Below are positions 24,279 to 32,221 of a stretch of DNA of 64,000 nucleotides, piece after piece. Below the pieces are notes generated by a model. The model searched no databases, was not told the DNA's origin, and saw only the letters and a program-made list of their open reading frames with translations. The DNA lies in contig NZ_JBEJGX010000003.1 in assembly GCF_040253635.1 (NCBI RefSeq), positions 7,713,501-7,777,500 of the forward strand. The letters run 5' to 3'. The position numbers and the translations under genes were made by a program. Origin of the DNA: Streptomyces sp. Edi2. GTDB taxonomy: Bacteria > Actinomycetota > Actinomycetes > Streptomycetales > Streptomycetaceae. Numbering within the stretch: position 1 is the stretch's first letter; each line of letters opens with the position of its first letter.

Positions 24279-25850
24279 ATGCACCGCAGCCCTGCCGCTC
24301 AGCCCCCCGAGACCGGCTCTGACCTGCACACTCAAGGCAAGTCACCGTTTCGGATGAGCCTGTTCACCGCCACCTGTCTGGTGATGGGAAACATCATCGG
24401 TGGCGGCATCTTTCTGTTGCCGGCTTCGGTCGCCCCGTTCGGCACCGTCAGCCTGGTCGCCTTCGGCGCGCTGACCATCGGTGCCCTCGCCCTCGCCCTG
24501 GTCTTCGGGCGGCTCGCCGAGCGCCACCCGGACACCGGAGGCCCCTACGTCTACGCGCGCGAGGCGTTCGGCGACTTCGCCGGATTCCTCTCCGCATGGT
24601 CGTACTGGACCATGACCTGGGTCAGCAACGCGGCGCTCGCGGTCGCCATCGTCGGCTACGTCCACGTCCTGCTCCCCGGCCACCCCTCGCGCGGCGCCGA
24701 CCTCGTGATCGCCCTCGGCGCGCTCTGGCTGCCGGCCGTCGCCAACTTCGCCGGCACCCGCTACGTCGGCCTGGTGCAGACGATCTCCACCGTCCTCAAG
24801 TTCATCCCGCTCCTCTTCATCGCCGTCGTCGGCCTGTTCTTCTTCGACCCAGCCAACCTCGGCCCGTTCCACGAAGGCAGCGGCAGCGTGGCCGGCGGGA
24901 TGTCCGCGGCCGCCGCGATCCTCCTCTACTCCTACGTCGGTGTGGAGTCCGCCGCGATGAGCGCGGGCGAGGTCCGCGACCCGGAGCGGAACGTCGGCCG
25001 GGCCACCGTCCTCGGCACCATCGGCTCCGCCGTCGTCTACCTCCTGGGCACCGTCGCCGTCTTCGGCACCGTCACCCACGACAAGCTGGTGAAGTCCCAG
25101 GCGCCGTTCTCCGACGCGGTGAACGCCATGTTCGGCGGCCACTGGGGCGGCACGGTCGTCGCGCTCGCCGCCGTCGTCTCGATCATCGGCGCCCTCAACG
25201 GCTGGACCCTGATGAGCGCCCAGTCCCCGTACGCCGCCGCCAAGGACGGGCTGTTCCCCGCGCCGTTCCTGACCAAGCGGCGCGGTGTCCCGACCTTCGG
25301 CGTCCTGGCCGCCGGCGTGCTGGCCAGCGCCCTCACGGTGATCAACTACCTCATCGGGTCCGGCGGCGTCTTCGAGATCCTCGTCCTGATCACCACCTTC
25401 TCGGCGACCGTCCCCTACCTCCTCGCCGCCGGCGCCCAGGTCTACTTCCTGCTCACCGGCCGCCGCGACCAGGTCCGCCCCGCCCGCTTCGCCCGCGACC
25501 TGACCCTCGCCCTGACCGCCTTCGGCTTCACCTTCTGGCTCGTCGCCGGCGCCGGCTACGCCGCGATCTACCAGGGCGTGCTCTTCCTGTTCGCCGGCAT
25601 CCTGGTCTACGCCTTCATGGCGGCCCGGCGTACGGCGCGGCAGGCGGAGACCGCGGAGACCCTGGGCACGGCGGAGACCGCGGACGCGACGGACTCGGCG
25701 GACGCGGCGGACACGACTGCTCCCACCGCCACGACTGCCCCCACGGCCACGACTGCCCCCACGGCCACGACGGCTGTGCCTACGCCCGCGGCGTCCGAAG
25801 TGGTTCCCCCACCCGCCGCAAGTGCCGCAGCGCCTCCGCGTACGACCTGA
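24279..25850 (+). CDS. APC-family amino-acid/polyamine transporter
   Basis: 523 residues with about eleven to twelve hydrophobic helices. The N-terminal helix ATCLVMGNIIGGGIFLLPAS carries the G-(S/G)-G-I-F substrate loop of the APC superfamily (AdiC/CadB-type exchangers), and the later block SAQSPYAAAKDGLFP is also conserved. It would be a proton- or amine-coupled exchanger at the cell membrane. The last 70 residues are a low-complexity Thr/Ala/Pro tail (TAPTATT repeats) whose final 24 codons overlap the 3' end of the convergent desaturase gene by 71 bp. It is divergent from tsaD and shares the AT-rich control region. Confidence 0.92.
   Translation: MHRSPAAQPPETGSDLHTQGKSPFRMSLFTATCLVMGNIIGGGIFLLPASVAPFGTVSLVAFGALTIGALALALVFGRLAERHPDTGGPYVYAREAFGDFAGFLSAWSYWTMTWVSNAALAVAIVGYVHVLLPGHPSRGADLVIALGALWLPAVANFAGTRYVGLVQTISTVLKFIPLLFIAVVGLFFFDPANLGPFHEGSGSVAGGMSAAAAILLYSYVGVESAAMSAGEVRDPERNVGRATVLGTIGSAVVYLLGTVAVFGTVTHDKLVKSQAPFSDAVNAMFGGHWGGTVVALAAVVSIIGALNGWTLMSAQSPYAAAKDGLFPAPFLTKRRGVPTFGVLAAGVLASALTVINYLIGSGGVFEILVLITTFSATVPYLLAAGAQVYFLLTGRRDQVRPARFARDLTLALTAFGFTFWLVAGAGYAAIYQGVLFLFAGILVYAFMAARRTARQAETAETLGTAETADATDSADAADTTAPTATTAPTATTAPTATTAVPTPAASEVVPPPAASAAAPPRTT
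25713..25766. repeat. 18-bp tandem repeat inside the permease tail
   Basis: Three copies of ACGACTGCCCCCACGGCC (the first with two to three changes), encoding the TAPTAT repeats of the transporter tail. The copy number could vary between strains. Confidence 0.85.
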
Positions 25851-26847
25851 TCAGCCCCGTCTCGTGGTACGGGACACCGATCTCGGCGCAGTAGGCGCGC
25901 ACGATCTCCTGTGCACGGCGTAGATGCGGCGTCGGCATGCTGGGGAACAGGTGGTGCTCGATCTGGTAATTGAGCCCGCCGAGGAGGAAGTCGGTCAGCA
26001 CTCCGCCCCGGATATTGCGCGAGGTCAGCACCTGACGGCGCAGGAAGTCCGGCCGTGCGTCACCCGTCAGCGTCAGCATCCCCTTGTGGTTGGGCGCAAA
26101 GGTGGACCCCAGATACACACCGAAGACGGCCTGGTGGACGAGGAGGAAGGCCAGCGCCTTACCGGGTGACAGCACCAGGAACAGGGCGGCGAGATACAGG
26201 CCGATGTGCGTCAGCAGCAGCGTCGCCTCGCTGCCCCAGTGCTTCATGGTGGGCGACCGCAGCGCACGGATGCTCGCCACCCGCAGATTGAACCCTTCCA
26301 GCGTCAGCAACGAGAAGAACAACTGCGCCTGATAACGGCCGATGAGGCGGGGCAGCCCCTTGGCGGCCCGCGCCTGGTCCTGCGACCACACCAGGATGTC
26401 CGGCGCGACATCCGGGTCCAGCTCCTCATGGTTGGGGTTGGCGTGATGCCGGGTGTGCTTGTCCATCCACCAGCCGTACGACATGCCCACACCCAGGTTG
26501 CCGAAGAGCCGCCCGCCGATCCCACTGGGCCGACGCCGACGGAACACCTGCATATGCGCCACGTCATGGGTGACCAGCGCCATCTGCCCGAAGACGAACG
26601 CCAGGAACACGGCCACGGCCAGTTGCCACCAACTGTCGCCCAGCGCGAAGAACACCACCCAGCCCCCTGCGAACGCCGCGCTCACGGCCGACAGCCGCAC
26701 CGCGTAGTACCCGGGCCGGCGCTGTAGCAGCCCGGCCGCGACGATGCGCCGCGACAGCCGCGCAAAGTCGCTGCCGACGGGGGTTGCCGTACCGGCGGGG
26801 GCTGCCTTACCGGTGGTTGGGGAAGGGGTCTCAAGACTCGTCGTCAT
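25780..26847 (-). CDS. Membrane fatty-acid desaturase
   Basis: 355 residues. The three di-iron histidine boxes are complete: HDVAH at about 113, HTRHH at about 149 and QIEHH at about 308. Between them lie two pairs of membrane helices. This arrangement, including the final QxxHH, resembles front-end/delta-6-like and acyl-lipid desaturases, which introduce a double bond into membrane acyl chains using O2 and a reductant. ATG 26847 lies in the loop of a perfect 10-bp inverted repeat, with no ribosome site. The 3' end overlaps the convergent permease gene by 71 bp. Confidence 0.92.
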   Translation of the reverse strand: MTTSLETPSPTTGKAAPAGTATPVGSDFARLSRRIVAAGLLQRRPGYYAVRLSAVSAAFAGGWVVFFALGDSWWQLAVAVFLAFVFGQMALVTHDVAHMQVFRRRRPSGIGGRLFGNLGVGMSYGWWMDKHTRHHANPNHEELDPDVAPDILVWSQDQARAAKGLPRLIGRYQAQLFFSLLTLEGFNLRVASIRALRSPTMKHWGSEATLLLTHIGLYLAALFLVLSPGKALAFLLVHQAVFGVYLGSTFAPNHKGMLTLTGDARPDFLRRQVLTSRNIRGGVLTDFLLGGLNYQIEHHLFPSMPTPHLRRAQEIVRAYCAEIGVPYHETGLIRSYAEALRHLRRVGEPLRTPRA

Positions 26848-26860
26848 ACGGACGAGTCTT
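26833..26860 (-). promoter_or_regulatory. Perfect inverted repeat enclosing the desaturase start codon
   Basis: AAGACTCGTC (26833-26842) and GACGAGTCTT (26851-26860) are exact complements around an 8-bp spacer that contains the start ATG (26847-26845). It could be an operator that blocks transcription of a leaderless message or, if the transcript starts upstream, an RNA hairpin that sequesters the start codon. Confidence 0.6.
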
Positions 26861-26909
26861 CTGGCGCGGCGCCCGCCCAGACAGCCGGTTGGCCCCCGTC
26901 CGGAGCGCC

Positions 26910-26990
26910 GGTCCGCCCCCGGGCCGACGGCCGGTCCACCCCCGCATCGATGGCAGGCCCACCCCCGGGTCGACAGCAGGCCCACCCCAT
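26910..26990. repeat. 23-bp imperfect tandem repeats upstream of the desaturase
   Basis: Units begin at 26910, 26933, 26956 and 26979 (GGyCCrCCCC core, about 70-80 percent alike), three full copies plus a partial. A separate 14-bp duplication GGTGCTTGGAGGCC occurs at about 27017-27044. No gene is seen in 26848-27057. Confidence 0.8.
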
Positions 26991-27057
26991 GTCCGGGCGG
27001 GGGTTACCACCACCGGAGGGGTGCTTGGAGGCCGGGTGCTTGGAGGCCGCGAAACCT

Positions 27058-27570
27058 CTACGCGAAATCGGCTGCTTCCGGCTCGGAGCCAAGGCCGATG
27101 CCGTGCGGCAAGCCATCGCCGTGACCGGCACCCCCACGCCGAACCCCGGACACAAACAGGCGGAGAGCATCGGTGGCCGGCGGCGACAGCGCGGAGTCCC
27201 GTAGGTCCGCCACAGGGGTCCAGATCGCCGCGTCGGTGGAACCACCGATCTCGGTCACCGCGGGTGACGCGGACCTGAGGCCGACGGCGTAGAACAGTGC
27301 GGTGAGGCGCCAGCTGACTCCGTGTCGCTGAGCTGCGTAGGTCCGCGCGTCGAGCAGTTGAGCAGTAGTGAGTTCGAGCCCTGTCTCCTCCCGGAGCTCA
27401 CGGCCCAGAGCCTCCACGGGCTGCTCGCCAGGATCGATTCCGCCACCCGGCAGGTGCCACAGCCCTGGCCTGAAGACCGGTGACGCGTCAGACAACCGGG
27501 CCACGAGCAACCGGTCGTCCTCCACCGCGATGGCGTATGGCGAAACACGGGTCCGCCCGCGAACATCCAC
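27058..27570 (-). CDS. Nudix hydrolase
   Basis: 170 residues. The Nudix box is complete: GGGIDPGEQPVEALGRELREETGLEL at about 42-67 fits G-x5-E-x7-R-E-x2-E-E-x-G with all catalytic acids. An N-terminal VRGRTRVSPYAIAVEDDRLLVARL strand precedes it. It would hydrolyse a nucleoside diphosphate linked to another moiety; the substrate is unknown. The C-terminal 20 residues are Gly-rich and look variable. It lies alone on the minus strand. Confidence 0.93.
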   Translation of the reverse strand: MDVRGRTRVSPYAIAVEDDRLLVARLSDASPVFRPGLWHLPGGGIDPGEQPVEALGRELREETGLELTTAQLLDARTYAAQRHGVSWRLTALFYAVGLRSASPAVTEIGGSTDAAIWTPVADLRDSALSPPATDALRLFVSGVRRGGAGHGDGLPHGIGLGSEPEAADFA

Positions 27571-27641
27571 CGCTCCCGCCCCCTCCGCGGCAAAGCCGGC
27601 AGGCGGGAACTCCAGCCCTCACGAAGTTCGGTTTGTGCTGC

Positions 27642-28385
27642 TTAACCCAATGACTGAGCGAGCCCCAGCCGAACGCTCAACTGACCACAGAGCTCCCGGA
27701 ATCCGAGCGCGGCCGCCACCCGTCGGGAGGCCTCGGGCCGCGCACGCCACTGCGGCAGCAGACCGGCGTCAAGCGCGTGGGCCACCGCCTCGGAGGCCAC
27801 CCGCCGCGCCAGACCGCGCCCTCTTTGCTGCGGAGCAGTCAGCACACACAGATGCGCCGTCGACACCGGCCACCTCCGATATCCCGCGGCAGCCACGACC
27901 TCAGGACCGTCACGCACCACGAACACCGGAGAGTCGATCTCGTCGATGCCGCTCTCGGCCGCATCTTCCGCCCCCGCCAACCCTGCCAACGCCCGCAGGT
28001 CACCATGGCCCGGCGGCAAACACCCGGCCGCCGCCCCACCGACCTCAGGGCGGAAGCCGTCTTTCGCGAGGTAGGCGAGCGTGGCGGGGCCGAGTACGTC
28101 GACCACGGGCAGCAGCGCCCGGAGCGTGCCGGGGCGCATCAGGGCCTCAACCGACTCCACCTGCGTGTCCGCCACCGCACGACGGAACAGCAGCGCCTGA
28201 GCCTCGTCCGGCACCGTGATCACCGCGGCATCGCCCAGCCTCGCGATCCCCGCCCAGCCAGGCGGACACAGCCGTGACGCGGCAGAGACAACGATCACGA
28301 CCCCGCCGCCCGACGGGAACGACACAGGGGCCTCCGCCACCTGCTCCCAGAGCCTCCGCGCACGGGCCAGTAAGTCGTCTGTCAT
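27642..28385 (-). CDS. GNAT-family acetyltransferase
   Basis: 247 residues. The C-terminal half (about 130-245) is a GNAT domain: VFVVRDGPEVVAAAGYRRW, the acetyl-CoA loop LTAPQQRGRGLARRVASEAV and a final AALGFREL. The N-terminal 125 residues may be a second, degenerate GNAT lobe, as in tandem acetyltransferases. The substrate is unknown. The gene has the same orientation as the Nudix gene 71 bp downstream. Confidence 0.87.
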   Translation of the reverse strand: MTDDLLARARRLWEQVAEAPVSFPSGGGVVIVVSAASRLCPPGWAGIARLGDAAVITVPDEAQALLFRRAVADTQVESVEALMRPGTLRALLPVVDVLGPATLAYLAKDGFRPEVGGAAAGCLPPGHGDLRALAGLAGAEDAAESGIDEIDSPVFVVRDGPEVVAAAGYRRWPVSTAHLCVLTAPQQRGRGLARRVASEAVAHALDAGLLPQWRARPEASRRVAAALGFRELCGQLSVRLGLAQSLG

Positions 28386-28607
28386 GACCTGATCCTGCCA
28401 CTTACCGATCGTGTCAGCACGAGGTGCGGAGATTCCTTAAGTGGACGATGCTGAAGGCGAGTTGGAGCAGGTCGGCTGGAGAAAGGTCAGTTGGAGCAGG
28501 GCAAAAGGGTGCCCGGTGCTGTTCCGCGGGTTGCGCGGCGGACAGTGCTCTCATTCGGCCCGGGGAGGCGGCGGACCGGGCTCTCCGTTGGATCCGTTGG
28601 TGCCTCC

Positions 28608-29081
28608 TTACGCGCCCTCCATTCCCTCCGCGCCGGCCTCGCCGGGCCGGCCGACCGCGTCATCGGCGTGCCGGCTGAAGACGGGCAGCGCCCGTACCAG
28701 GTCCGGGGGAAGGGCGAGGCCCTGCTCGGAGGACGGGTCGACCGCCATCCACAGGTCGTCCGCCGGCCAGTTCGCGGCCAGGTCGACGACGGGGATGCGG
28801 AGCGCGGTCTCCAGGTCGCCCCCGGCTGTCAGCAGGGCATTCTCGGTCGTGAAGACGGGGACGTATCGGTTGCCGTCCTGTTCGATCACCGGCAGGGAGA
28901 CAGCGCCCTCGGGGCGCTCCTCCTCACCCTCGGCCGGCGGCGCCTGCGGCAGCAGAGCCACACTGGCGGCGAGCTCGACCAGGGCGGCCTGGGTGTCCGC
29001 CGCCTCCGCTGCGGACTGTGTGCCGTCGGTGGAAGCCTCTCCGGCGGGGGGCGCGTTTTCGTCTGGGGTCAGGGGGCTCAT
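28608..29081 (-). CDS. SseB-domain protein
   Basis: 157 residues. Residues about 55-150 match the SseB N-terminal domain: AVSLPVIEQDGNRYVPVFTTENAL, then LAANWPADDLWMAVDPSSEQGLALPPDLVRAL. In enterobacteria SseB raises serine sensitivity when overproduced; in actinobacteria the role is unknown. The first 50 residues are an acidic, Ala-rich linker. GAGAGGAC precedes ATG 29081. A second, longer SseB-like protein is at 36342. The 222 bp downstream (28386-28607) hold no gene. Confidence 0.82.
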   Translation of the reverse strand: MSPLTPDENAPPAGEASTDGTQSAAEAADTQAALVELAASVALLPQAPPAEGEEERPEGAVSLPVIEQDGNRYVPVFTTENALLTAGGDLETALRIPVVDLAANWPADDLWMAVDPSSEQGLALPPDLVRALPVFSRHADDAVGRPGEAGAEGMEGA

Positions 29082-29417
29082 GGCTTGTCCTCTCGTCGGC
29101 GTTGCTCACCGGCCACCCGCTCGACACGGGTCGCGCGGTTGCCGCAGTCGCCGCCGGATGCCGCCCAGCGGCATGGGGCCGGGGCAAGCGTGGCAATACC
29201 TCCAAGGCTAAGCCGCCCCACGTTCTCCGCAACGTTCCCGGTCAGGGGACCGGCGATGACCACAATCGGCCTGGTCAGGCGGTTGGTCAGGCTGCTGGTC
29301 AGGTGGCCGGCTGGTCGGGCGACGCCTCTCGAGTGCGGTCGGACCGCTGAGCCGGGTGGCGGGTGCGGCGCGTCGTAAACCCGGGCGGACCGCCCCAGGG
29401 CGGACGATCGGACAGCC

Positions 29418-29453
29418 GACGTCATCCGTACGCGAGACGTCATCCGTACACGG
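29418..29453 (+). repeat. 18-bp direct repeat upstream of the OsmC gene
   Basis: GACGTCATCCGTACGCGA and GACGTCATCCGTACACGG are adjacent (16 of 18 identical), ending 12 bp before the OsmC start. This could be a regulator site or a duplicated promoter element. The rest of the 384-bp gap (29082-29465) holds three GGTCAGG copies at about 29273-29315 and no gene. Confidence 0.7.
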
Positions 29454-29465
29454 AAAGGGTTCACC

Positions 29466-29891
29466 ATGGCCACTACACGTAACGCTCACACCGAGTGGGA
29501 GGGCGAGCTCTTCAAGGGCCTGGGGGAGGTCACGCTCGACTCCTCGGGAGTCGGTCACTTCCCCGTGACCTGGGCTTCCCGCGCCGAGGAGCCCAATGGG
29601 AAGACCAGCCCCGAGGAGCTGATCGCCGCCGCCCACTCCAGCTGCTTCTCCATGGCCCTGTCGAACACGCTCACCGGGGCCGGCAACCCACCGACGCTGC
29701 TCACGACGAAGGCCGCGGTCACCTTCCAGCCCGGCACCGGCATCACCGGAATCCACCTCACCGTGGAGGGTCAGGTACCCGGCATCGACGAGTCCGCCTT
29801 CAAGTCCGCGGCCGAGGACGCCAAGGTCAACTGTCCCGTGAGCCAGGCCCTCACCGGCACCACCATCACCCTCACCGCCACCCTGGTCTGA
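29466..29891 (+). CDS. OsmC-family peroxiredoxin
   Basis: 141 residues. OsmC/Ohr proteins reduce organic hydroperoxides through two cysteines. Both are visible: AAAHSSCFSMALS at about 54-66 and KVNCPVSQAL at about 121-130. EEPNGKTSPEEL in the first half is the usual OsmC (rather than Ohr) segment. An AAAGG site precedes ATG 29466. A perfect-stem terminator follows 20 bp after the stop. Confidence 0.95.
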   Translation: MATTRNAHTEWEGELFKGLGEVTLDSSGVGHFPVTWASRAEEPNGKTSPEELIAAAHSSCFSMALSNTLTGAGNPPTLLTTKAAVTFQPGTGITGIHLTVEGQVPGIDESAFKSAAEDAKVNCPVSQALTGTTITLTATLV

Positions 29892-29911
29892 CCCCGCGAA
29901 CGCGACACCCC

Positions 29912-29940
29912 GCCCCCTCTCCACTCCGGTACGAGGGGGC
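29912..29940 (+). terminator. Terminator after OsmC gene
   Basis: GCCCCCTC and GAGGGGGC form a perfect 8-bp stem with a 13-nt loop, 20 bp beyond the OsmC stop. Confidence 0.6.
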
Positions 29941-29944
29941 ATTC

Positions 29945-30079
29945 GTCCACCTGGGCTGATTCGGCGCATGGCGCGCTGGGCTGACGTTCGAGCTCGCCCA
30001 ACCGGGCCCGCAGATACAGGAGTTCGCCCAAATGCCCGGCAAGGCTCGTGTCCGAGTCCAGGAACCGGGCGAGGAACGC
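29945..30079 (-). pseudogene. Possible gene remnant between OsmC and M55 genes
   Basis: The minus strand reads AFLARFLDSDTSLAGHLGEL then LYLRARLGELERQPSAP without a start codon, directly after a stop. The amphipathic, Leu/Arg-rich pattern looks like the last helices of a regulator or similar protein rather than random translation. I cannot name the family. If real, it is a truncated 3' end. Confidence 0.3.
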
Positions 30080-30133
30080 TCAACGTCTCCCAAGCGATCA
30101 AAATTGAGGCTTGAAGCTTGAGGAGTATGCGAA

Positions 30134-30970
30134 GTGCGGATCTACATCAGCGCGGACATGGAAGGCATCACCGGGCTCGTCGACGCCGACGACGTCCAGC
30201 CCGGCGGGCGGGATTACGAGCGCGGACGTCTGATGATGGCGGAGGACGTCAACGCCGCTGTCCGCGGTGCCCTGGCGGCAGGTGCCACCGATATCGTCGT
30301 CAACGATGCACACGGCCCCATGCGCAATCTGGTGCCCGAGACGCTGCACCCGGAGGCCCGCCTCATCCGCGGCAAGCCCAAGCACATGGGCATGCTCGAA
30401 GGCCTCACCCCCGAACACGACGCCATGATCTGCGTCGGCTACCACTCTCGAGCCGGCACGCTCGGCGTGTTGAGCCACAGCTTCATGGGACACGAGATCG
30501 AGGACATACGGCTGGACGGCCTGCCGGTGGGCGAGATCGGCCTGACCCACGCCACCGCAGCGACGCTCGGCGTGCCCATGGTGGCCCTCACCGGAGACGA
30601 CAGCGCCTGCACGGAGACCTTGGCGTGGGACGATTCCGTCACCACCGTTGCCGTGAAGAGTGCACATGACCGCTTCGCCGCGAAGTTACGGCCGGCTGCA
30701 GAGGCACACCAAGCGATCGAGGAAGCGGTCACGGCCAGTCTCTCCGCGACGCGGAAAGCGCCCCGGCGCGCCGCGACTTCGGGCTCGTCGACCCTCAGAG
30801 TCCGCTGGCAGTCATCCTCGGTGGCATCGACGCTTCTGGGAATCCCCGGAGTCACCTCCGTGGACAGCCGCACCGTCCAGTCGGAAGGCCAACTCCCCAC
30901 CCTCTACCGCCTCTTCGGCGTATGGATGCGGGTAGCGGCATCCCTTACCGGCCAAGCGCCGTACTGCTGA
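30134..30970 (+). CDS. M55-family D-aminopeptidase
   Basis: 278 residues of the DppA/M55 family, zinc aminopeptidases with a self-compartmentalised decamer in DppA. Metal ligands are visible in ISADMEGITG (Asp8, Glu10), NDAHGPMRN (His about 57) and GYHSRAGTLGVLSHSF (His about 103-115). GTG 30134 has AGGAG eight bases upstream. Family members cut D-Ala-containing or other short peptides. The C-terminal 30 residues match the usual family end only weakly. Confidence 0.9.
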   Translation: MRIYISADMEGITGLVDADDVQPGGRDYERGRLMMAEDVNAAVRGALAAGATDIVVNDAHGPMRNLVPETLHPEARLIRGKPKHMGMLEGLTPEHDAMICVGYHSRAGTLGVLSHSFMGHEIEDIRLDGLPVGEIGLTHATAATLGVPMVALTGDDSACTETLAWDDSVTTVAVKSAHDRFAAKLRPAAEAHQAIEEAVTASLSATRKAPRRAATSGSSTLRVRWQSSSVASTLLGIPGVTSVDSRTVQSEGQLPTLYRLFGVWMRVAASLTGQAPYC

Positions 30971-31326
30971 ACATCGCACCTGTCGTGCCCTGCGCACCCG
31001 TCGTCCTAGTCCCACGATCAGATGCGGCTGGAGACTCCGGCATGGGTAAGCGGGTGCCCGGAACATCCTGCGGCCGTGGGGAGCACCTTCGCCTGAACGA
31101 GCTGGGGCGTGCCCGTCATGTCTGCGGGGGCGCTCTCCTCCGACTGGGACGTCGGTACTGCGGCGCTCAGCCTGGATGAGTGACCGTTGGTCTGTGGCTC
31201 CCCGATCGGCTTCCTACGCGCAGGTTGGTTCTTTGACCTGTACCGAAGTCCTGCCCCTGCCGCGTCTGCCATTACCTCCTGGGTAATCGACCCCCATCCC
31301 GCCACCCGGCAAGGTGAAGTCATCGG

Positions 31327-31356
31327 TTCACGGGCCGGCGCACTCCGGCCCGTGAA
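31327..31356. terminator. Perfect 12-bp hairpin in the 450-bp gap 30971-31420
   Basis: TTCACGGGCCGG and CCGGCCCGTGAA form a perfect 12-bp stem with a 6-nt loop. It lies 65 bp upstream of the SnoaL-like start, so it is either a bidirectional terminator for a transcript entering from the left or a 5' leader hairpin. The rest of the gap has lower GC than its neighbours and no gene I can support. Confidence 0.5.
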
Positions 31357-31420
31357 GCGGTATCGGCAACGGTGGCCGGTATCGGTGCCGTTCGGGTGTC
31401 ATCAGGAGCAGGGGTACGTC

Positions 31421-31855
31421 ATGACTCAGCAGGAGAAGCAGGGCAAGCAGGAGCAGAAGGTTGTGCAGGAGTCCTCGGGCGCGGGGGAGTGGTACGCGGC
31501 GGCGGTTGCACGGTACTTCGAGGCGTGGAATGCGACGGGGGAGGGGGAACGGGGTAAGGCTGTCGCGGCGGCCTTTGGTGAGGATGCCACGTATACCGAT
31601 CCGTTGGCCGATGTTGCGGGGCACGAGGGGCTGGTGGCGGTTATTGCGGGGGCGCATGTGCAGTTCCCCGGGTTCGTGTTCCGGCAGTTGGGCGGCGTGG
31701 ACGGGCACCATGACATTGCGCGGTTCGGGTGGGAGCTGGTCAGTGTGGCGGATGGGTCGGCGCCGGTGGCCGGGTTCGATGTGGTGCGGTTGGGGGAGGA
31801 CGGGCGGATTCGGTCCGTGTGCGGGTTTCTGGACCGGGTGCCGGCGGCAGTCTGA
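31421..31855 (+). CDS. SnoaL-like/NTF2-fold protein
   Basis: 144 residues. YFEAWNATGEGERGKAVAAAF, DATYTDPLADVAGHEGL and DGRIRSVCGFLDRVP give the cone-shaped NTF2/SnoaL pattern, a fold used by ketosteroid isomerases, polyketide cyclases and many binding proteins. The first 20 residues are Gln/Lys-rich and probably disordered. A purine-rich ribosome site precedes ATG 31421. No polyketide genes are nearby, so the substrate is open. Confidence 0.82.
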   Translation: MTQQEKQGKQEQKVVQESSGAGEWYAAAVARYFEAWNATGEGERGKAVAAAFGEDATYTDPLADVAGHEGLVAVIAGAHVQFPGFVFRQLGGVDGHHDIARFGWELVSVADGSAPVAGFDVVRLGEDGRIRSVCGFLDRVPAAV

Positions 31856-32160
31856 GCCGGTTGTGTGAGCCCGGCGGGTGACCTGTCGTGTGACCCGGCG
31901 TGTGCGCCTCTGTCGGGAAGGCCATCGGGGGAGGTCGTCGTCCGGCCCGCCGTCCCGGCCGCCCGCCGTCCCGGCCGCCGCCGTCCAGTCGCGCTGTCCG
32001 GTTCCGTTGTCCGGCTCCGCCGTCTGGTCGTCTGAGCTGCCCGACCTGTAGGAGCCGACCCGGCCGCCCGAGCTGCCTCAGCCTTCCGTGTGGCCCGGGC
32101 CTTCCGTGACGGCCGGGCCGTCCGTACTGCCCGGGCCGTCCGGTGCGGGTCGGGCTGTCG

Positions 32161-32186
32161 CGTACGGGCGGCGGTCGTCCCGTACG
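32161..32186 (-). terminator. Terminator hairpin of the XRE regulator gene
   Basis: CGTACGGG and CCCGTACG form a perfect 8-bp stem with a 10-nt loop, 36 bp beyond the regulator stop. The remaining gap (31856-32221) is CCGGCC-rich low-complexity sequence with no gene. Confidence 0.5.
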
Positions 32187-32221
32187 GTCGGCGGCCGTCC
32201 GGCCCGGGCGGCCGCCGACCG

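Noticed and set aside
26910..26990. CRISPR or origin iterons
   Set aside because: Imperfect 23-bp units without spacers and no replication genes nearby.
31018..31323. 101-codon minus-strand frame in the 450-bp gap
   Set aside because: No ribosome site and amino-acid composition without coding bias.
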